From the NCBI RefSeq assembly GCF_001426945.1, contig NZ_LMFS01000001.1, positions 2,810,922-2,874,921 on the forward strand: 64,000 nt of DNA. The letters are read 5' to 3'. The translations under genes and the position numbers were made by a program. Under the pieces are notes generated by a model. That model did no database searches. It was given only the letters and a program-made list of their open reading frames with translations, and was not told the DNA's origin. The stretch's first letter is position 1, and every line of letters starts with the position of its first letter. Below, piece after piece: positions 34,733-47,179 of the stretch. The DNA is from Pseudolabrys sp. Root1462 (GTDB lineage: Bacteria > Pseudomonadota > Alphaproteobacteria > Rhizobiales > Xanthobacteraceae).

Positions 34733-35632
34733 ATGGCCGCTATCAATCTGAGCGATCTCGATGCCTTTATGGCAGTCGCCCAAGCCCGGAGCTTCCGCGG
34801 CGCGGCGTCCTTGCGCAACGTGTCGCCCTCCTCGCTCAGCGAGGCACTGAAGCGTCTGGAGGCCGATCTCGGCGTCCGCCTGCTCAACCGCACCACGCGC
34901 AGCGTGACGCCAACCGAGGCCGGTGAGCGGCTGCTGCAGCAACTGACGCCGGCGCTTTCCGATATCGAGGGCGCCCTCGCGACCGTGAAAAGCCAACGCG
35001 ACCGTCCGGCCGGCACGTTGCGGCTGAACGTGCCGGTGATCGTCGCCGCCAAGGTGCTGCCGCCGCTGGTGACCCGCTTCCTCACCCTGCACCCGGACAT
35101 CACCATGGAGATCGCTGCGAGCGACTCCTTCGTCGATGTATTCTCCGAGGGCTTCGACGCTGGCATCCGCTACGAGGAGAAACTCGAGCGCGACATGATC
35201 GCGGTACCGATCGGCCCGCGCACGCAACGTTTCATCGCCGCCGCCGCGCCTGCCTATCTTGCCGCGCGCGGCACGCCGCGCCATCCGAGCGAGCTCGTCA
35301 ACCACGCCTGCATCCGCCATCGCTTCGCCAGCGGCCGCTCGCCTGACTGGGAGTTCGAGCGAGGCGGCAAAGCAGTGAAGATCGGACCCGACGGTCCGAT
35401 CGCGGCAACGAATGTGGAAATCGAAGTGCAGGCGGCCGTCGCCGGGCTCGGCATCGTTTATACGTTCCACGAATTTCTCGACGCCGCGCTGCAACGCGGC
35501 GACCTCGTCGAAATCCTGCACGAATGGTCAGTGAGTTTCCCCGGGCCCTATCTTTATTTCCCCAGCCGCCGCCATATGCCGGCGCCGCTGCGCGCCTTCG
35601 TCGATTTCATCAAGAACGAGCGGCCGGCGTGA
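34733..35632 (+). CDS. LysR-family transcriptional regulator
   Basis: A 299-residue regulator. The N-terminal helix-turn-helix reads LDAFMAVAQARSFRGAASL, then SPSSLSEALKRLEADLGVRLLNRTTRSVTPTEAG. The LysR substrate-binding domain covers about residues 90-295. It resembles the subgroup with short DNA linkers that often represses a neighbouring transporter or metabolic gene; no divergent partner is obvious, since ygfZ is in the same orientation. Repeats upstream suggest self-control. Confidence 0.9.
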   Translation: MAAINLSDLDAFMAVAQARSFRGAASLRNVSPSSLSEALKRLEADLGVRLLNRTTRSVTPTEAGERLLQQLTPALSDIEGALATVKSQRDRPAGTLRLNVPVIVAAKVLPPLVTRFLTLHPDITMEIAASDSFVDVFSEGFDAGIRYEEKLERDMIAVPIGPRTQRFIAAAAPAYLAARGTPRHPSELVNHACIRHRFASGRSPDWEFERGGKAVKIGPDGPIAATNVEIEVQAAVAGLGIVYTFHEFLDAALQRGDLVEILHEWSVSFPGPYLYFPSRRHMPAPLRAFVDFIKNERPA

Positions 35633-35668
35633 GATTACAACGCGAATGAGAGGCGCTATATCTTGGCC

Positions 35669-36301
35669 ATGGCTGTTCCAAAGACGATTCTGCACGCCGA
35701 CGGCTTGAAGCGCTGCCCCTGGCCGAAGGACGACCCATTCTACGTCGCCTATCACGACCACGAATGGGGCGTGCCCGAATGGGATGACCGCGCGCTGTTC
35801 GAGAAGCTGATCCTCGACGGCTTTCAGGCCGGGCTGTCGTGGATCACGATCCTGCGCAAACGCGACAATTTCCGCAAAGCCTTTGACGACTTCGAACCTG
35901 CGAAGATCGCGCGCTATACGCCGAAGAAAGTCGAGAAGCTGATGCAGGACGCCGGGATCGTCCGCAACCGTGCCAAGATCGAAGGCGCGATCCTGTCGGC
36001 CCGCTGCTATCTCAAGATCATGGAAAGTGGCCCCGGATTTTCCGCGATGCTGTGGGACCATGTCGGCGGCAAGCCGATCGATACCAAGCTGCGTGCCGGC
36101 CAGAAGCCCGCCGCCGAGACGGCGGTCTCCAAGGCGATGTCGAAGCAACTCATCGGGCACGGTTTTAAATTCGTCGGTCCGACCATCGTCTATGCGTTCA
36201 TGCAGGCCGTCGGCATGGTCAACGACCATGAGGTGACGTGCTGGTGCCACGCCGAATGCAACAAACTCGCGGCCCAGCACGGCAAGAAAAAGAAACGATG
36301 A
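35669..36301 (+). CDS. tag: DNA-3-methyladenine glycosylase I
   Basis: A 210-residue base-excision repair enzyme that removes 3-methyladenine. The start RCPWPKDDPFYVAYHDHEWG carries the zinc Cys and His, and LILDGFQAGLSWITILRKR holds the helix region of the active site. The C-terminal CWCHAECNKL supplies the other zinc ligands. Length is that of the family. An alternative TTG start two codons upstream is possible. Its TGA overlaps the following ATG (ATGA), so the HD gene is coupled to it. Confidence 0.93.
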   Translation: MAVPKTILHADGLKRCPWPKDDPFYVAYHDHEWGVPEWDDRALFEKLILDGFQAGLSWITILRKRDNFRKAFDDFEPAKIARYTPKKVEKLMQDAGIVRNRAKIEGAILSARCYLKIMESGPGFSAMLWDHVGGKPIDTKLRAGQKPAAETAVSKAMSKQLIGHGFKFVGPTIVYAFMQAVGMVNDHEVTCWCHAECNKLAAQHGKKKKR

Positions 36302-36936
36302 AGAAGCCCGCCATCGTCAAGAATGCGGCGCCCGCGCCGCGGGCAAAGTCTGTAAGGGCCTGGCAGCGCATGCTGTCCGGCCGCCGCCTCGATTTGCTCG
36401 ACCCGTCACCGCTCGACGTCGAACTTGAGGACATTGCCCACGGCCTGGCGCGCGTCGCGCGCTGGAACGGCCAGACCAAAGGCGCGCACATCTTTTCGGT
36501 GGCGCAGCATGTGCTGCTGGTCGAGGCCCTGGCGCGGGCTCAATCGGCCGATCTGGACGATCGCATGCGGCTGGCGATCCTGCTGCATGACGCCGCCGAA
36601 TACGTGATCGGCGACATGATTTCGCCCTTCAAGGCCGTCATCGGCGACAGCTACAAGGTGGTGGAGAACCGGTTACTCGGAGCGATCCATCTGCGTTTTG
36701 GCCTGCCTCCGAAACTTCCAGAGAGCTGGACCAAACTGATCAAGGCCGCCGACCGCAACGCCGCCTATCTGGAGTCGACCCGCCTCGCCGGGTTTGAAGA
36801 GGCCGAGGCGCGAAAATTCTTCGGGCCGCCGCCGAAATATTCCGCCGCCATCGAGCGCGATTATCTCACCCCCTGGCCCGCCTCCACCGCCGCCAAGCGC
36901 CTGGCCGAGCGGGTGGAAAAGCTGCAGCGGAACTGA
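36298..36936 (+). CDS. HD-domain hydrolase, YfbR-like
   Basis: A 212-residue protein. Metal-binding HD signatures are AQHVLLVEAL (His) and LLHDAAEYVIGD (His-Asp), with the later Asp in AADRNAAYLE. YfbR in E. coli is a 5'-deoxynucleotidase with this architecture; the equivalent role is inferred. The N-terminal 20 residues are a basic Lys/Ala/Pro stretch. It is coupled to tag by an ATGA overlap. Confidence 0.8.
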   Translation: MKKPAIVKNAAPAPRAKSVRAWQRMLSGRRLDLLDPSPLDVELEDIAHGLARVARWNGQTKGAHIFSVAQHVLLVEALARAQSADLDDRMRLAILLHDAAEYVIGDMISPFKAVIGDSYKVVENRLLGAIHLRFGLPPKLPESWTKLIKAADRNAAYLESTRLAGFEEAEARKFFGPPPKYSAAIERDYLTPWPASTAAKRLAERVEKLQRN

Positions 36937-36975
36937 GTCTTCTCAAGGTCCCCGGATCAGCCTAGATAAGCGCCC

Positions 36976-37482
36976 ATGATCCACGTCTGTTCACTGGCGC
37001 GCCTCTACAAGACGGTCGACGAGACCAAGGCGCAACACATCGTCACGCTACTGCGCCTGACCGACCGCGTGACCCGGCCGGCGCATATCGTGGCGGACAA
37101 CCACCTCATCCTCGCGGTCGATGACATCGTCGACGCCGAAGAGGGCGCGACCGTTCCCGCGCAGGACCACGTGCTGCGGCTAATCGATTTCGCGCAGCGC
37201 TGGGACCGCTCGGCGCCGATGGTCGTGCATTGCTTCGCCGGCATCAGCCGCTCCACCGCGGCCGCCTTCACCGCCGCCTGCGCGCTTAATCCGCAGCGCG
37301 ACGAAGCCGACATCGCCCGCGCGATCCGCGCCGCTTCGCCCACCGCCTCGCCTAACAAGCGCATCGTCGCCATCGCCGACGAGGTGCTCAAGCGCGACGG
37401 CCGCATGATCCGCGCCGTCGATGCACTGGGCCGTGGCGTGGAAGCGATGGAAGGTCATCCCTTCCGGCTGGATCTGACTTAA
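36976..37482 (+). CDS. Dual-specificity / tyrosine protein phosphatase
   Basis: A 168-residue protein with the PTP loop HCFAGISRS, C-x5-R with Cys86 and Arg92. IVDAEEGATVPAQDHV before it may hold the general acid. It is in the small cytoplasmic tyrosine-phosphatase-family group of Alphaproteobacteria. The substrate is unknown. It lies 39 bases after the HD hydrolase and is followed by the thioesterase. Confidence 0.85.
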   Translation: MIHVCSLARLYKTVDETKAQHIVTLLRLTDRVTRPAHIVADNHLILAVDDIVDAEEGATVPAQDHVLRLIDFAQRWDRSAPMVVHCFAGISRSTAAAFTAACALNPQRDEADIARAIRAASPTASPNKRIVAIADEVLKRDGRMIRAVDALGRGVEAMEGHPFRLDLT

Positions 37483-37529
37483 CCGCACGCAGCATCGGCG
37501 GCCATCCGCCTGCGCACAAGGGGCGAGAC

Positions 37530-38006
37530 GTGACAACACCGCACTACGGACTGGTTAGCCCGGAAACCTTGATGTCCCACGACGGGCTGAGTTTCCTCAA
37601 GGGCATCATAGCCGGCGAATTCCCGCAGCCGCCGATCGCGGAAGTGCTCGGCTTTCATCTTGCTGAGGCCGAGCCGAACCGCGTCGTGTTCGAAGGGCTG
37701 CCGGAATTGCGGCACTACAATCCGATCGGCACGGTGCATGGCGGCTTCGCCGCGACCTTGCTCGACTCAGCCCTTGCCTGCGCTATCTATACGACCATGC
37801 GGAAGGGCGAAGCCTGGACCACGCTGGAACTGAAACTGAATTACGTGCGCGCGCTGACCAAGGACACCGGCCCGGTGCGCGCCGAAGGCCGCATCATCCA
37901 CCGCGGCCGCAGCGTCGCGACGTCGGAAGGCGATCTGAAGGATCTAAGCGGCAAGCTTTACGCGCACGCCACGACGACATGCATGATCTTCCCGGCGAAG
38001 AGCTGA
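37530..38006 (+). CDS. PaaI-family thioesterase (hotdog fold)
   Basis: A 158-residue protein starting with GTG after AAGGGGCGAG. The hotdog motif HYNPIGTVHGGFAATLLDSAL near residue 71 contains the N-x3-G-x-V-H-G-G catalytic pattern of PaaI enzymes. WTTLELKLNYVRAL and AEGRIIHRGRSVATSEG follow. It should hydrolyse an aryl- or acyl-CoA thioester. Confidence 0.9.
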   Translation: MTTPHYGLVSPETLMSHDGLSFLKGIIAGEFPQPPIAEVLGFHLAEAEPNRVVFEGLPELRHYNPIGTVHGGFAATLLDSALACAIYTTMRKGEAWTTLELKLNYVRALTKDTGPVRAEGRIIHRGRSVATSEGDLKDLSGKLYAHATTTCMIFPAKS

Positions 38007-38018
38007 GAAGCGCGAGCC

Positions 38019-38486
38019 TCAGTTGTGATTGGTTTCGGCGGCGAACGATGAGCGCAGCTTCAACGGTCCGCTCTCTTCGTCCGACGCGCTGGCCGAACGA
38101 GTCGGACGCCGCGTGAATTCGCAATAAGCGAAGCCGAGGCCGGAGATCGAACCGCGGAACGTGTATTCGTCGACCTTCGTGACGCGGAAGCACGGCTCGA
38201 TGGGCATGCCCTTCAAAGTCGCGCAGACCGAACCGTCCTTGACGTGCAACGTATTGGCCGGCAGGGCCGCATAGCGCACCTTGCCCGCGCCCTGGAACTG
38301 GATCGAGCCGACGACCGAGCCGTCGTGCAGCACGCGGCCGCGGCCGCGAGTGCCTTCGAAACAGGAATAATTGAAGGTCTTGCCGATGACGAAATGGCGG
38401 GCCTGCTCGGCCGTCAGTTCTTCGGCCGTGGCCATCGACGGCAATGCGGCCAACAGGCCGATCACGCACGCACCCACACGCAACAT
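38019..38486 (-). CDS. Secreted hypothetical protein
   Basis: A 155-residue protein with a signal peptide (MLRVGACVIGLLAALPSM, cleavage near ATA-EE). The mature part starts ELTAEQARHFVIGKTFNYSCFEGTRGRGRV, with later CATLKGMPIEPCFRVTKVDEYTFRG and four cysteines, so disulfides are likely. It looks like the rhizobial periplasmic protein type with an ExARxFVxGKxFxYxC start. Function unknown. An adjacent GTG at 38489 is an alternative start. Confidence 0.7.
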   Translation of the reverse strand: MLRVGACVIGLLAALPSMATAEELTAEQARHFVIGKTFNYSCFEGTRGRGRVLHDGSVVGSIQFQGAGKVRYAALPANTLHVKDGSVCATLKGMPIEPCFRVTKVDEYTFRGSISGLGFAYCEFTRRPTRSASASDEESGPLKLRSSFAAETNHN

Positions 38487-38592
38487 CACGGAACTCCGAC
38501 TGACGCCACAACAGAAGATTAGCGGGCTTCCGCCCGCTAGAAAACATGTTGCGGATTATGCCTAACGATCGTTGGCAAATCCTGAATGGAGT

Positions 38593-39579
38593 TTACCCGA
38601 TCTTGACCACGACGCGACCCCGGATCTGCCCGGCCACGATATCGGCGGCGGCTTGAGGCAGTTCGGAAAGGCCGATTTCCCGGGTCATGGCGGCCAATTT
38701 TTGGCGGTCGAGGTCTGTTTCCAATCTTTTCCACGCTTCCCGGCGCTTCGGCAGCGGACACATCACGGAGTCGATGCCCAAAAGACACACCCCCCGCAAA
38801 ATGAAAGGCGCGACGGAACCCGGCAAATCCATACCGCCCGCCAGACCGCAGGCCGACACGGCGCCGCCGTAACGGATCATCGACAGCAGATTGGCGAGCG
38901 TGGTCGAACCGACAGAATCGATGCCGCCCGCCCAGCGCTCCTTGGCGAGGGCCTTGGGCGGACCCGACAGCACCGCACGCTCGACGATTTCCGAGGCGCC
39001 GAGGCCCTTGAGATAGTCGGCCTGCTCCGGGCGGCCCGTGGTGGCGCTGACCGAGAAGCCGAGCTTGGACAGGATCGCCACGGCAACCGAACCGACGCCG
39101 CCGGCGGCGCCGGTGACGGCGATTGGACCGCTCGCCGGCGTCAGGCCGTGGTTCTCCAGCGCCATGACCGAGAGCATCGCGGTATAGCCGGCGGTGCCGA
39201 TGGCCATGGCCTCGCGCGTTGAGATCGTCGCCGGCAAACGCACCAGCCAGTCGCCCTTGACCCGCGCCTTTTCCGCATAGGCGCCGAGATGGGTTTCGCC
39301 GGTGCCCCAGCCGTTGAGGATAACCTTGTCGCCGGCCTTCCAGTCAGGATGGTCCGAACTTTCCACGGTGCCGGCGAAATCGATACCGGCGATCATCGGG
39401 AATCGGCGGACTACCGGGGCCTTGCCGGTGATCGCCAGGCCATCCTTGTAGTTGACGGTTGAGTATTCGACCCGGACGGTGACATCGCCGTCCATCAGGT
39501 TGGCTTCATCGAAATCGGCCAGAGCCGCCTTGGTGCCGCTCTCGGCCTTCTCGATCACCATCGCCTTGAATGTCGCCAC
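38593..39579 (-). CDS. NADPH-dependent acryloyl-CoA reductase / YhdH-family oxidoreductase
   Basis: A 328-residue medium-chain dehydrogenase without structural zinc. MVIEKAESGTKAALADFDE, TVNYKDGLAITGKAPVVRRFP, the PAGIDFAG-like FPMIAGIDFAGTV and the Rossmann GAAGGVGSVAVAIL fit AcuI/YhdH. AcuI reduces acryloyl-CoA to propionyl-CoA; YhdH is its close homologue, so the exact substrate is open. GTG at 39579 is chosen because GGAGG lies five bases before it; ATG at 39561 is an alternative. Confidence 0.88.
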   Translation of the reverse strand: MATFKAMVIEKAESGTKAALADFDEANLMDGDVTVRVEYSTVNYKDGLAITGKAPVVRRFPMIAGIDFAGTVESSDHPDWKAGDKVILNGWGTGETHLGAYAEKARVKGDWLVRLPATISTREAMAIGTAGYTAMLSVMALENHGLTPASGPIAVTGAAGGVGSVAVAILSKLGFSVSATTGRPEQADYLKGLGASEIVERAVLSGPPKALAKERWAGGIDSVGSTTLANLLSMIRYGGAVSACGLAGGMDLPGSVAPFILRGVCLLGIDSVMCPLPKRREAWKRLETDLDRQKLAAMTREIGLSELPQAAADIVAGQIRGRVVVKIG

Positions 39580-39658
39580 GCCAACCTCCTGCACCGATGT
39601 CTTGTCGGGAGGGTTTTAAAGGCGCGTGGATGCCCGGCACAAGGCCGAAATCCGAAGC

Positions 39659-40906
39659 TTAAGCCGCAGCGGGAACCAGCGGCCGCGACACCGGCTCCTC
39701 GACGATCGGCAGGTTGATCAACGCCGAGATGATGCCGAACGCGACGCCGAGCCACCACACCGGGTCGTAGGTGCCGAAGTGGTCATAGGCCAGGCCGCCG
39801 AGCAGCACGCCGAGGAAGCCGCCGACCTGGTGGCTGAAGAAGGCGATGCCGAACAGCATGGCAAGCCAGCGCGTGCCGAACATTACCGCCACCAGCGATG
39901 AGGTGGGCGGCACGGTCGAAAGCCAGAGCAGCCCGGTCACGGCGCCGAAGATGAGCGTGGTCGTGGTGGTCACCGGCAACAACACGAATGCGGCGATGGA
40001 CGCCGCGCGACTGAAATAGATGATCGACAGGATGTAGCGCTTCGGCATGCGCGAGCCGAGATAGCCAGACGTGACCGAGCCGACGATGTTGAACAGGCCG
40101 ATCGCCGCCACCGTCCAGCCGCCGACCTGCGCCGACAGGCCGCGGTCGAGCAGATAGGCCGGCAAATGCACGGTGGTGAAAGCCAACTGGAATCCGCAAG
40201 TGAAGAAGCCCAGCACCAGCAGGATATAACTGCGATGGCCAAAGGCTTCCGTCAGCGCCTGCTTGTAGGACTGCGCCGGAGCAGCCGCCGCAGCGGCAGC
40301 CGCACTCTTGCGCGGCGCCGACAGCACGATCGACAGCGGCAGGATGATCAGCATCAGCAGCGAGAACACCACCAGCGCGCCGTACCATCCGACGGAGCCG
40401 ATAAGGGCGACCGCCAGCGGCGAAAACAGGAACTGGCCGAAAGAGCCCGCCGCGGTGCCGAGACCGAAGGCTGTCGAGCGCCATTCGTCCGGCAGCAGCT
40501 TGCCGAAAGCGCCGACCACGATGGTGAACGAACACCCCGACAGACCAAAGCCGATGAGCACGCCCGCCGACAACGTCAGCGTCGACGGCGTCGTCGAATA
40601 AGCCATCAGGAACAGCCCGGCGGCGTAAAGCAGCGCACCGCCGGCCAGCACGCGCGTTGGGCCGTAGCGGTCGGCGACCGCCCCGGCGAAAGGCTGGCCG
40701 ACGCCCCACAGCAGGTTCTGCACGGCCAGCGCCAGGGCGAAGACGTCACGGCCCCAGTTGTGCAACTGCGACATCGGCGTGAGGAAGAAGCCAAGCGACG
40801 AACGCGGGCCGAAGCCGAGCATTGCAATGACGCAGCCGCAAATAATAATCAGCGCGGGGGTGCGCCAGCCGATCGAAGACGAAGGTGCAGCGCTTTGGGC
40901 GGACAT
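39659..40906 (-). CDS. MFS transporter (oxalate/formate antiporter-like)
   Basis: A 415-residue inner-membrane protein of about 12 helices. FGPRSSLGFFLTPMSQLHNWGRDVF near residue 30 and the QPFAGAVADRYGPTRVLAGG loop (A motif) are typical of the OFA/MFS_1 monocarboxylate-like group. The hydrophilic central loop is rich in alanine. The substrate is unknown. The ATG at 40906 has AGGAG seven bases before it and is favoured over upstream starts. Confidence 0.85.
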   Translation of the reverse strand: MSAQSAAPSSSIGWRTPALIIICGCVIAMLGFGPRSSLGFFLTPMSQLHNWGRDVFALALAVQNLLWGVGQPFAGAVADRYGPTRVLAGGALLYAAGLFLMAYSTTPSTLTLSAGVLIGFGLSGCSFTIVVGAFGKLLPDEWRSTAFGLGTAAGSFGQFLFSPLAVALIGSVGWYGALVVFSLLMLIILPLSIVLSAPRKSAAAAAAAAPAQSYKQALTEAFGHRSYILLVLGFFTCGFQLAFTTVHLPAYLLDRGLSAQVGGWTVAAIGLFNIVGSVTSGYLGSRMPKRYILSIIYFSRAASIAAFVLLPVTTTTTLIFGAVTGLLWLSTVPPTSSLVAVMFGTRWLAMLFGIAFFSHQVGGFLGVLLGGLAYDHFGTYDPVWWLGVAFGIISALINLPIVEEPVSRPLVPAAA

Positions 40907-41070
40907 CGACCGGCTCCTAATAATTATCCGCGTCAAGGTAGCGCGGAGCAGCGACCATAGTAATCGGCTTGCCGGTTCCCAAACGAATATTACTGATCGA
41001 AGCCATTTGCGGCGCGCATGGCTCTCGCGGGGATGATTGAGGAAACCGGCGCTGCGGCCGGCTCCGCGGA

Positions 41071-42405
41071 CTAGCGTCCGGCCGAGCCGAAGACCTCGTT
41101 CAGCCGCCGGGCTTCGACGCGGGTAAACTTCGGATCGCCCCAGCTCGGCTCTTCAGCGCCGTCGCCCCAGTTGCGCGGCCGATAGAAGATGAGCCCGCCG
41201 AGCTTGTCCATCTTCCTCATTTCGCGAACCCAGCCGGGATGCGCCCAGTCGTCGTGATAATGCGTCGATTTGGCGACTTCCGGCATCCACAGTTTGCCGT
41301 CGAGAGAATCGCGCGCGATGCTCATGGCGCGGTCGTAAGCCTCCGGCTCCTTGATCGCCTCCGACTTGCCGTCGCAAGCGAAGGTGAACTGGCAGGCCAG
41401 ATGCCGGTGCTTGTTCTGATAGACCACGCCGCAGACGTCGTTCGGGTAATAAGGCGAGAAGGTCCGGTTGAGGATGACCTGTGCCACCGCGATCTGCGCC
41501 GTCACCGGTTCATCCCGCGCTTCGAAATAAATCGCATGAGCGAGGCACTTCTCGGCTTGCGTACGCTTGGCGCCGGCGAGCGACAGACGTTCTGCGGGCG
41601 AGTGCGGCCGCTGATTGGGCCCGGTTACCACGCCCTTCTTTGCGACGCTTGCCCCCTCGTCGATCTTGATGTCGCCGTTTGCCGGGCTCAGCGCCGACAT
41701 CTTCACATCGCGATCGCCGGAAGCCACCACGACCGGCGCTTCGCCGGGCGCCCAAGGCAACAGGCGCTCGCGTTTGCCGGCCATCGGATCGTCGTGAAAG
41801 AACACCTGGTCGGTGGCCTTCGCGCCGGATTTCATGGCGGCACGATCCTGCGCCTGCGGCAGCACCGTTGCCGATGGAGCCGGCGTGAATTCGTATTGGC
41901 GATAGAGCTCAAGCCTGGCACCACCCGGCTCGTGCGACAGATCGATCAGCGGTCCCTGCTCCGGCTCAAGCGCGGACAATGCCGGCATCGGCGGCATGGG
42001 CTCGCGGGCGCGCGACAACAGCGAATCGCGCTTGTCCTTGCGATTGACCGCCGGGAAGCGCAGCGGGCCCTGCGTGTCGCCCAGAGGCTGCGAGCCGAGG
42101 GAGCGGGCGATGTCGTTCGGATCGAAATTGGCGAGCGCATAAACCGGTGGCGCCGGGATCGCCGTTCCGATCGGGCGCGGCAGGCTGAACATCGCGGCGT
42201 GAATGGTGCCGAAGGGCGAAGCGATGAGATGCTCGCGAGCGCGTTCGGCGACGCCGGGCTGCTGGATCAGGAGAGCGCCCAGGTCCTGATAGCCAATGCT
42301 GTTCGGCAGGATCGCAAAGGCGAAGACGGCGGATGCCAGCCAGCCGAGCTTCGCGGACGTACCGCGACGCTGCTGCGACTTCTGACTGACCCAACGCGAC
42401 GCCAC
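41071..42405 (-). CDS. Cell wall hydrolase SleB-family protein
   Basis: A 444-residue envelope protein. One hydrophobic segment (WLASAVFAFAILPNSIGY) near residue 25 anchors it. A long, mostly low-complexity stretch leads to the hydrolase domain from about 300. There KCLAHAIYFEARDEPVTAQIAVAQVILNR contains the Glu of SleB-type lytic transglycosylases, followed by NDVCGVVYQNKHRHLACQFTF. It cuts peptidoglycan. GTG at 42405 is chosen because GGAG is six bases before it. Confidence 0.85.
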   Translation of the reverse strand: MASRWVSQKSQQRRGTSAKLGWLASAVFAFAILPNSIGYQDLGALLIQQPGVAERAREHLIASPFGTIHAAMFSLPRPIGTAIPAPPVYALANFDPNDIARSLGSQPLGDTQGPLRFPAVNRKDKRDSLLSRAREPMPPMPALSALEPEQGPLIDLSHEPGGARLELYRQYEFTPAPSATVLPQAQDRAAMKSGAKATDQVFFHDDPMAGKRERLLPWAPGEAPVVVASGDRDVKMSALSPANGDIKIDEGASVAKKGVVTGPNQRPHSPAERLSLAGAKRTQAEKCLAHAIYFEARDEPVTAQIAVAQVILNRTFSPYYPNDVCGVVYQNKHRHLACQFTFACDGKSEAIKEPEAYDRAMSIARDSLDGKLWMPEVAKSTHYHDDWAHPGWVREMRKMDKLGGLIFYRPRNWGDGAEEPSWGDPKFTRVEARRLNEVFGSAGR

Positions 42406-42599
42406 GCAACACTCCAATCCCGGTACCGACCGCGATCGAGAGAATGCGTCAGGTTTCGTTATTGGCTGGTTAACCTTGAGCGGGTGTTAACACCCCTGCC
42501 GCAGCGAAGGCGCGAGTTCCGATGCGCTCAAGAAAATATTAACCATATAGCAATCGGTCACCGCCAGACTCCCCGGTACTCCGATCTTCGCGAGGCCCC

Positions 42600-43949
42600 A
42601 TGGATCCTCTTTCGCTGGTGACGACCCTTGGCGGCCAGGCCCTGCTCGGGGTAACGAGCCTCGGCTTGCTGCTCATCGCATTCATCATCTACCGGCGGCA
42701 ACGCACGCAACGTCTGCGGCTGTCGATCGCGCTCGACAACATGGCGCACGGCCTCAACATGTTCGACGGACGCGGCCGGATCGTATTGACCAACAGCCGC
42801 TATATGGAAATGTACCGGCTGTCGCCCGAGGTAGTGAAACCCGGCTGTTCGCTGCACGACCTCATGGTCGAGCGGCAAAAGACCGGCCTCTTCAAGGGCG
42901 ACATCAACGCGTATTGCGCCGACATCCTGCAGCGCGCCCGCAAGGGCAACGACATGGGCGCCTATGTGCCGGCCAGCGATGGCCGCATCGTCCTGGCGAA
43001 AAACGAGCCGCTGGACGACGGCGGTTGGGTTTCGACACACGAGGATGTCACCGAGCAGCACAAGGCTGAACTCGAGCGCGCGGCAAGCCGCGATGCCGAG
43101 CGCCGCCGCGCGCTAGTCGACGGCGCCATCGCCGATTTCCAGCAGCGGGTTGAGAAGATCCTGTCCCGCGTCGGCGCCAGCGCTGCCGCCATGCGCGCGA
43201 CCGCCAACGGGCTGCTCGGCTCCTCCGACAAGACCTCGCAATGCGCCAATACTGCGGTCGATGCCTTCAACGAAGCCAGCGTCAATGTCGATACCGCGGC
43301 CGTCGCCACGGAAGAACTGTCGCAATCGATCGCCGAGATCAGCCGTCAGCTGACGCATACCAGCGACGTCGTTCGTCTCACCACCGAGGAGGCGCGTTCG
43401 ATCGACGGTGAGATCAGCGGACTTGCCGATGGCGCGCAGAAGATCGGCGACGTCGTCAAGCTCATCAGCGACATCGCAGGTCAGACCAACCTGCTGGCGC
43501 TCAACGCCACCATCGAGGCCGCACGCGCCGGCGAAGCGGGCCGCGGTTTCGCCGTAGTCGCCTCCGAAGTGAAATCGCTGGCCGTACAAACAGCCAAGGC
43601 GACCGAAGAGATCGCCAACCATATCCACGCAGTGCAGGGCTCCACCGCCGGATCGATCGACGCCATTCGCAAGATCGCCGAACGCATGAGCGAGATCGAC
43701 GGCTACACCACCGCCGTCGCGGCCGCGGTCGAGGAGCAGAGCGCGGCGACAGGCGAGATTTCACAGAACGTGACCACCGCGGCGCGGGGGGCGGGGCATG
43801 TGGTCGGCGTGCTCGGCGCCGTCGTCGGCGCCGCCGCCGAGACCCGCCAGTCCGCCGATGTCGTGCGCGAGGCGTCGCGGACGGTCGAGGGCGCGGTCGG
43901 CAATCTGCGGGTCGAGGTCGAGGACTTCCTCAAGACCGTCGCGGTCTAG
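42600..43949 (+). CDS. Methyl-accepting chemotaxis protein with a PAS domain
   Basis: A 449-residue receptor. One N-terminal membrane helix (LLGVTSLGLLLIAFIIY) is followed by a PAS-7 domain that starts with ALDNMAHGLNMFDGRGRIV near residue 43, similar in pattern to the PAS of the GGDEF-EAL protein at 10324. The C-terminal MCP hairpin includes DIAGQTNLLALNATIEAARA, then GEAGRGFAVVASEV. With no periplasmic domain it senses an internal signal, such as redox or a ligand. It works through CheA/CheW, which are not in the window. Confidence 0.9.
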   Translation: MDPLSLVTTLGGQALLGVTSLGLLLIAFIIYRRQRTQRLRLSIALDNMAHGLNMFDGRGRIVLTNSRYMEMYRLSPEVVKPGCSLHDLMVERQKTGLFKGDINAYCADILQRARKGNDMGAYVPASDGRIVLAKNEPLDDGGWVSTHEDVTEQHKAELERAASRDAERRRALVDGAIADFQQRVEKILSRVGASAAAMRATANGLLGSSDKTSQCANTAVDAFNEASVNVDTAAVATEELSQSIAEISRQLTHTSDVVRLTTEEARSIDGEISGLADGAQKIGDVVKLISDIAGQTNLLALNATIEAARAGEAGRGFAVVASEVKSLAVQTAKATEEIANHIHAVQGSTAGSIDAIRKIAERMSEIDGYTTAVAAAVEEQSAATGEISQNVTTAARGAGHVVGVLGAVVGAAAETRQSADVVREASRTVEGAVGNLRVEVEDFLKTVAV

Positions 43950-43954
43950 ACGCC

Positions 43955-44224
43955 CTACTCGACCCCGCCGCCGAGGCGGATGACGACCATGGTGCCGACC
44001 GCCAGGCAGAAGCCGAGAACGCGCGTCCGCATCGTCAGCGGCGGCCCGAATTCAAAACCGCGCAGATAGATCGCCACGGTTTCGAACAGGGCGACGGCGA
44101 TGAGCACCCAGAAATAGGGCGACACCACCATCGTGCTGCTCTGCGGGAACATCACCGATATGGTGCCCGCGGCGATGCCGCAGACCAGACAGAAGCCGAA
44201 GAAGATCCAGTCGATCTGTTTCAT
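43955..44224 (-). CDS. Small membrane protein, about three helices
   Basis: An 89-residue protein of three hydrophobic helices (IFFGFCLVCGIAAGTISV; YFWVLIAVALFETVAIYL; LGFCLAVGTMVVIRLG). No family is recognised. It is 18 bases after the PpdK stop on the same strand and probably co-transcribed. The stop is convergent with the chemoreceptor gene five bases away. Confidence 0.65.
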   Translation of the reverse strand: MKQIDWIFFGFCLVCGIAAGTISVMFPQSSTMVVSPYFWVLIAVALFETVAIYLRGFEFGPPLTMRTRVLGFCLAVGTMVVIRLGGGVE

Positions 44225-44242
44225 GGCCGCACTGTATCGCGC

Positions 44243-47071
<2,829 letters not shown>

Positions 47072-47179
47072 TGTGCGATTGAGTCCTGGGTCGGAGGAGA
47101 ATGGAACCCGGGGCCGTCAAATCACGGCAGCCGTCACGGCGCAAGCCCGGAAATCCGCAGTACCGGCAGGTCTTTTGGC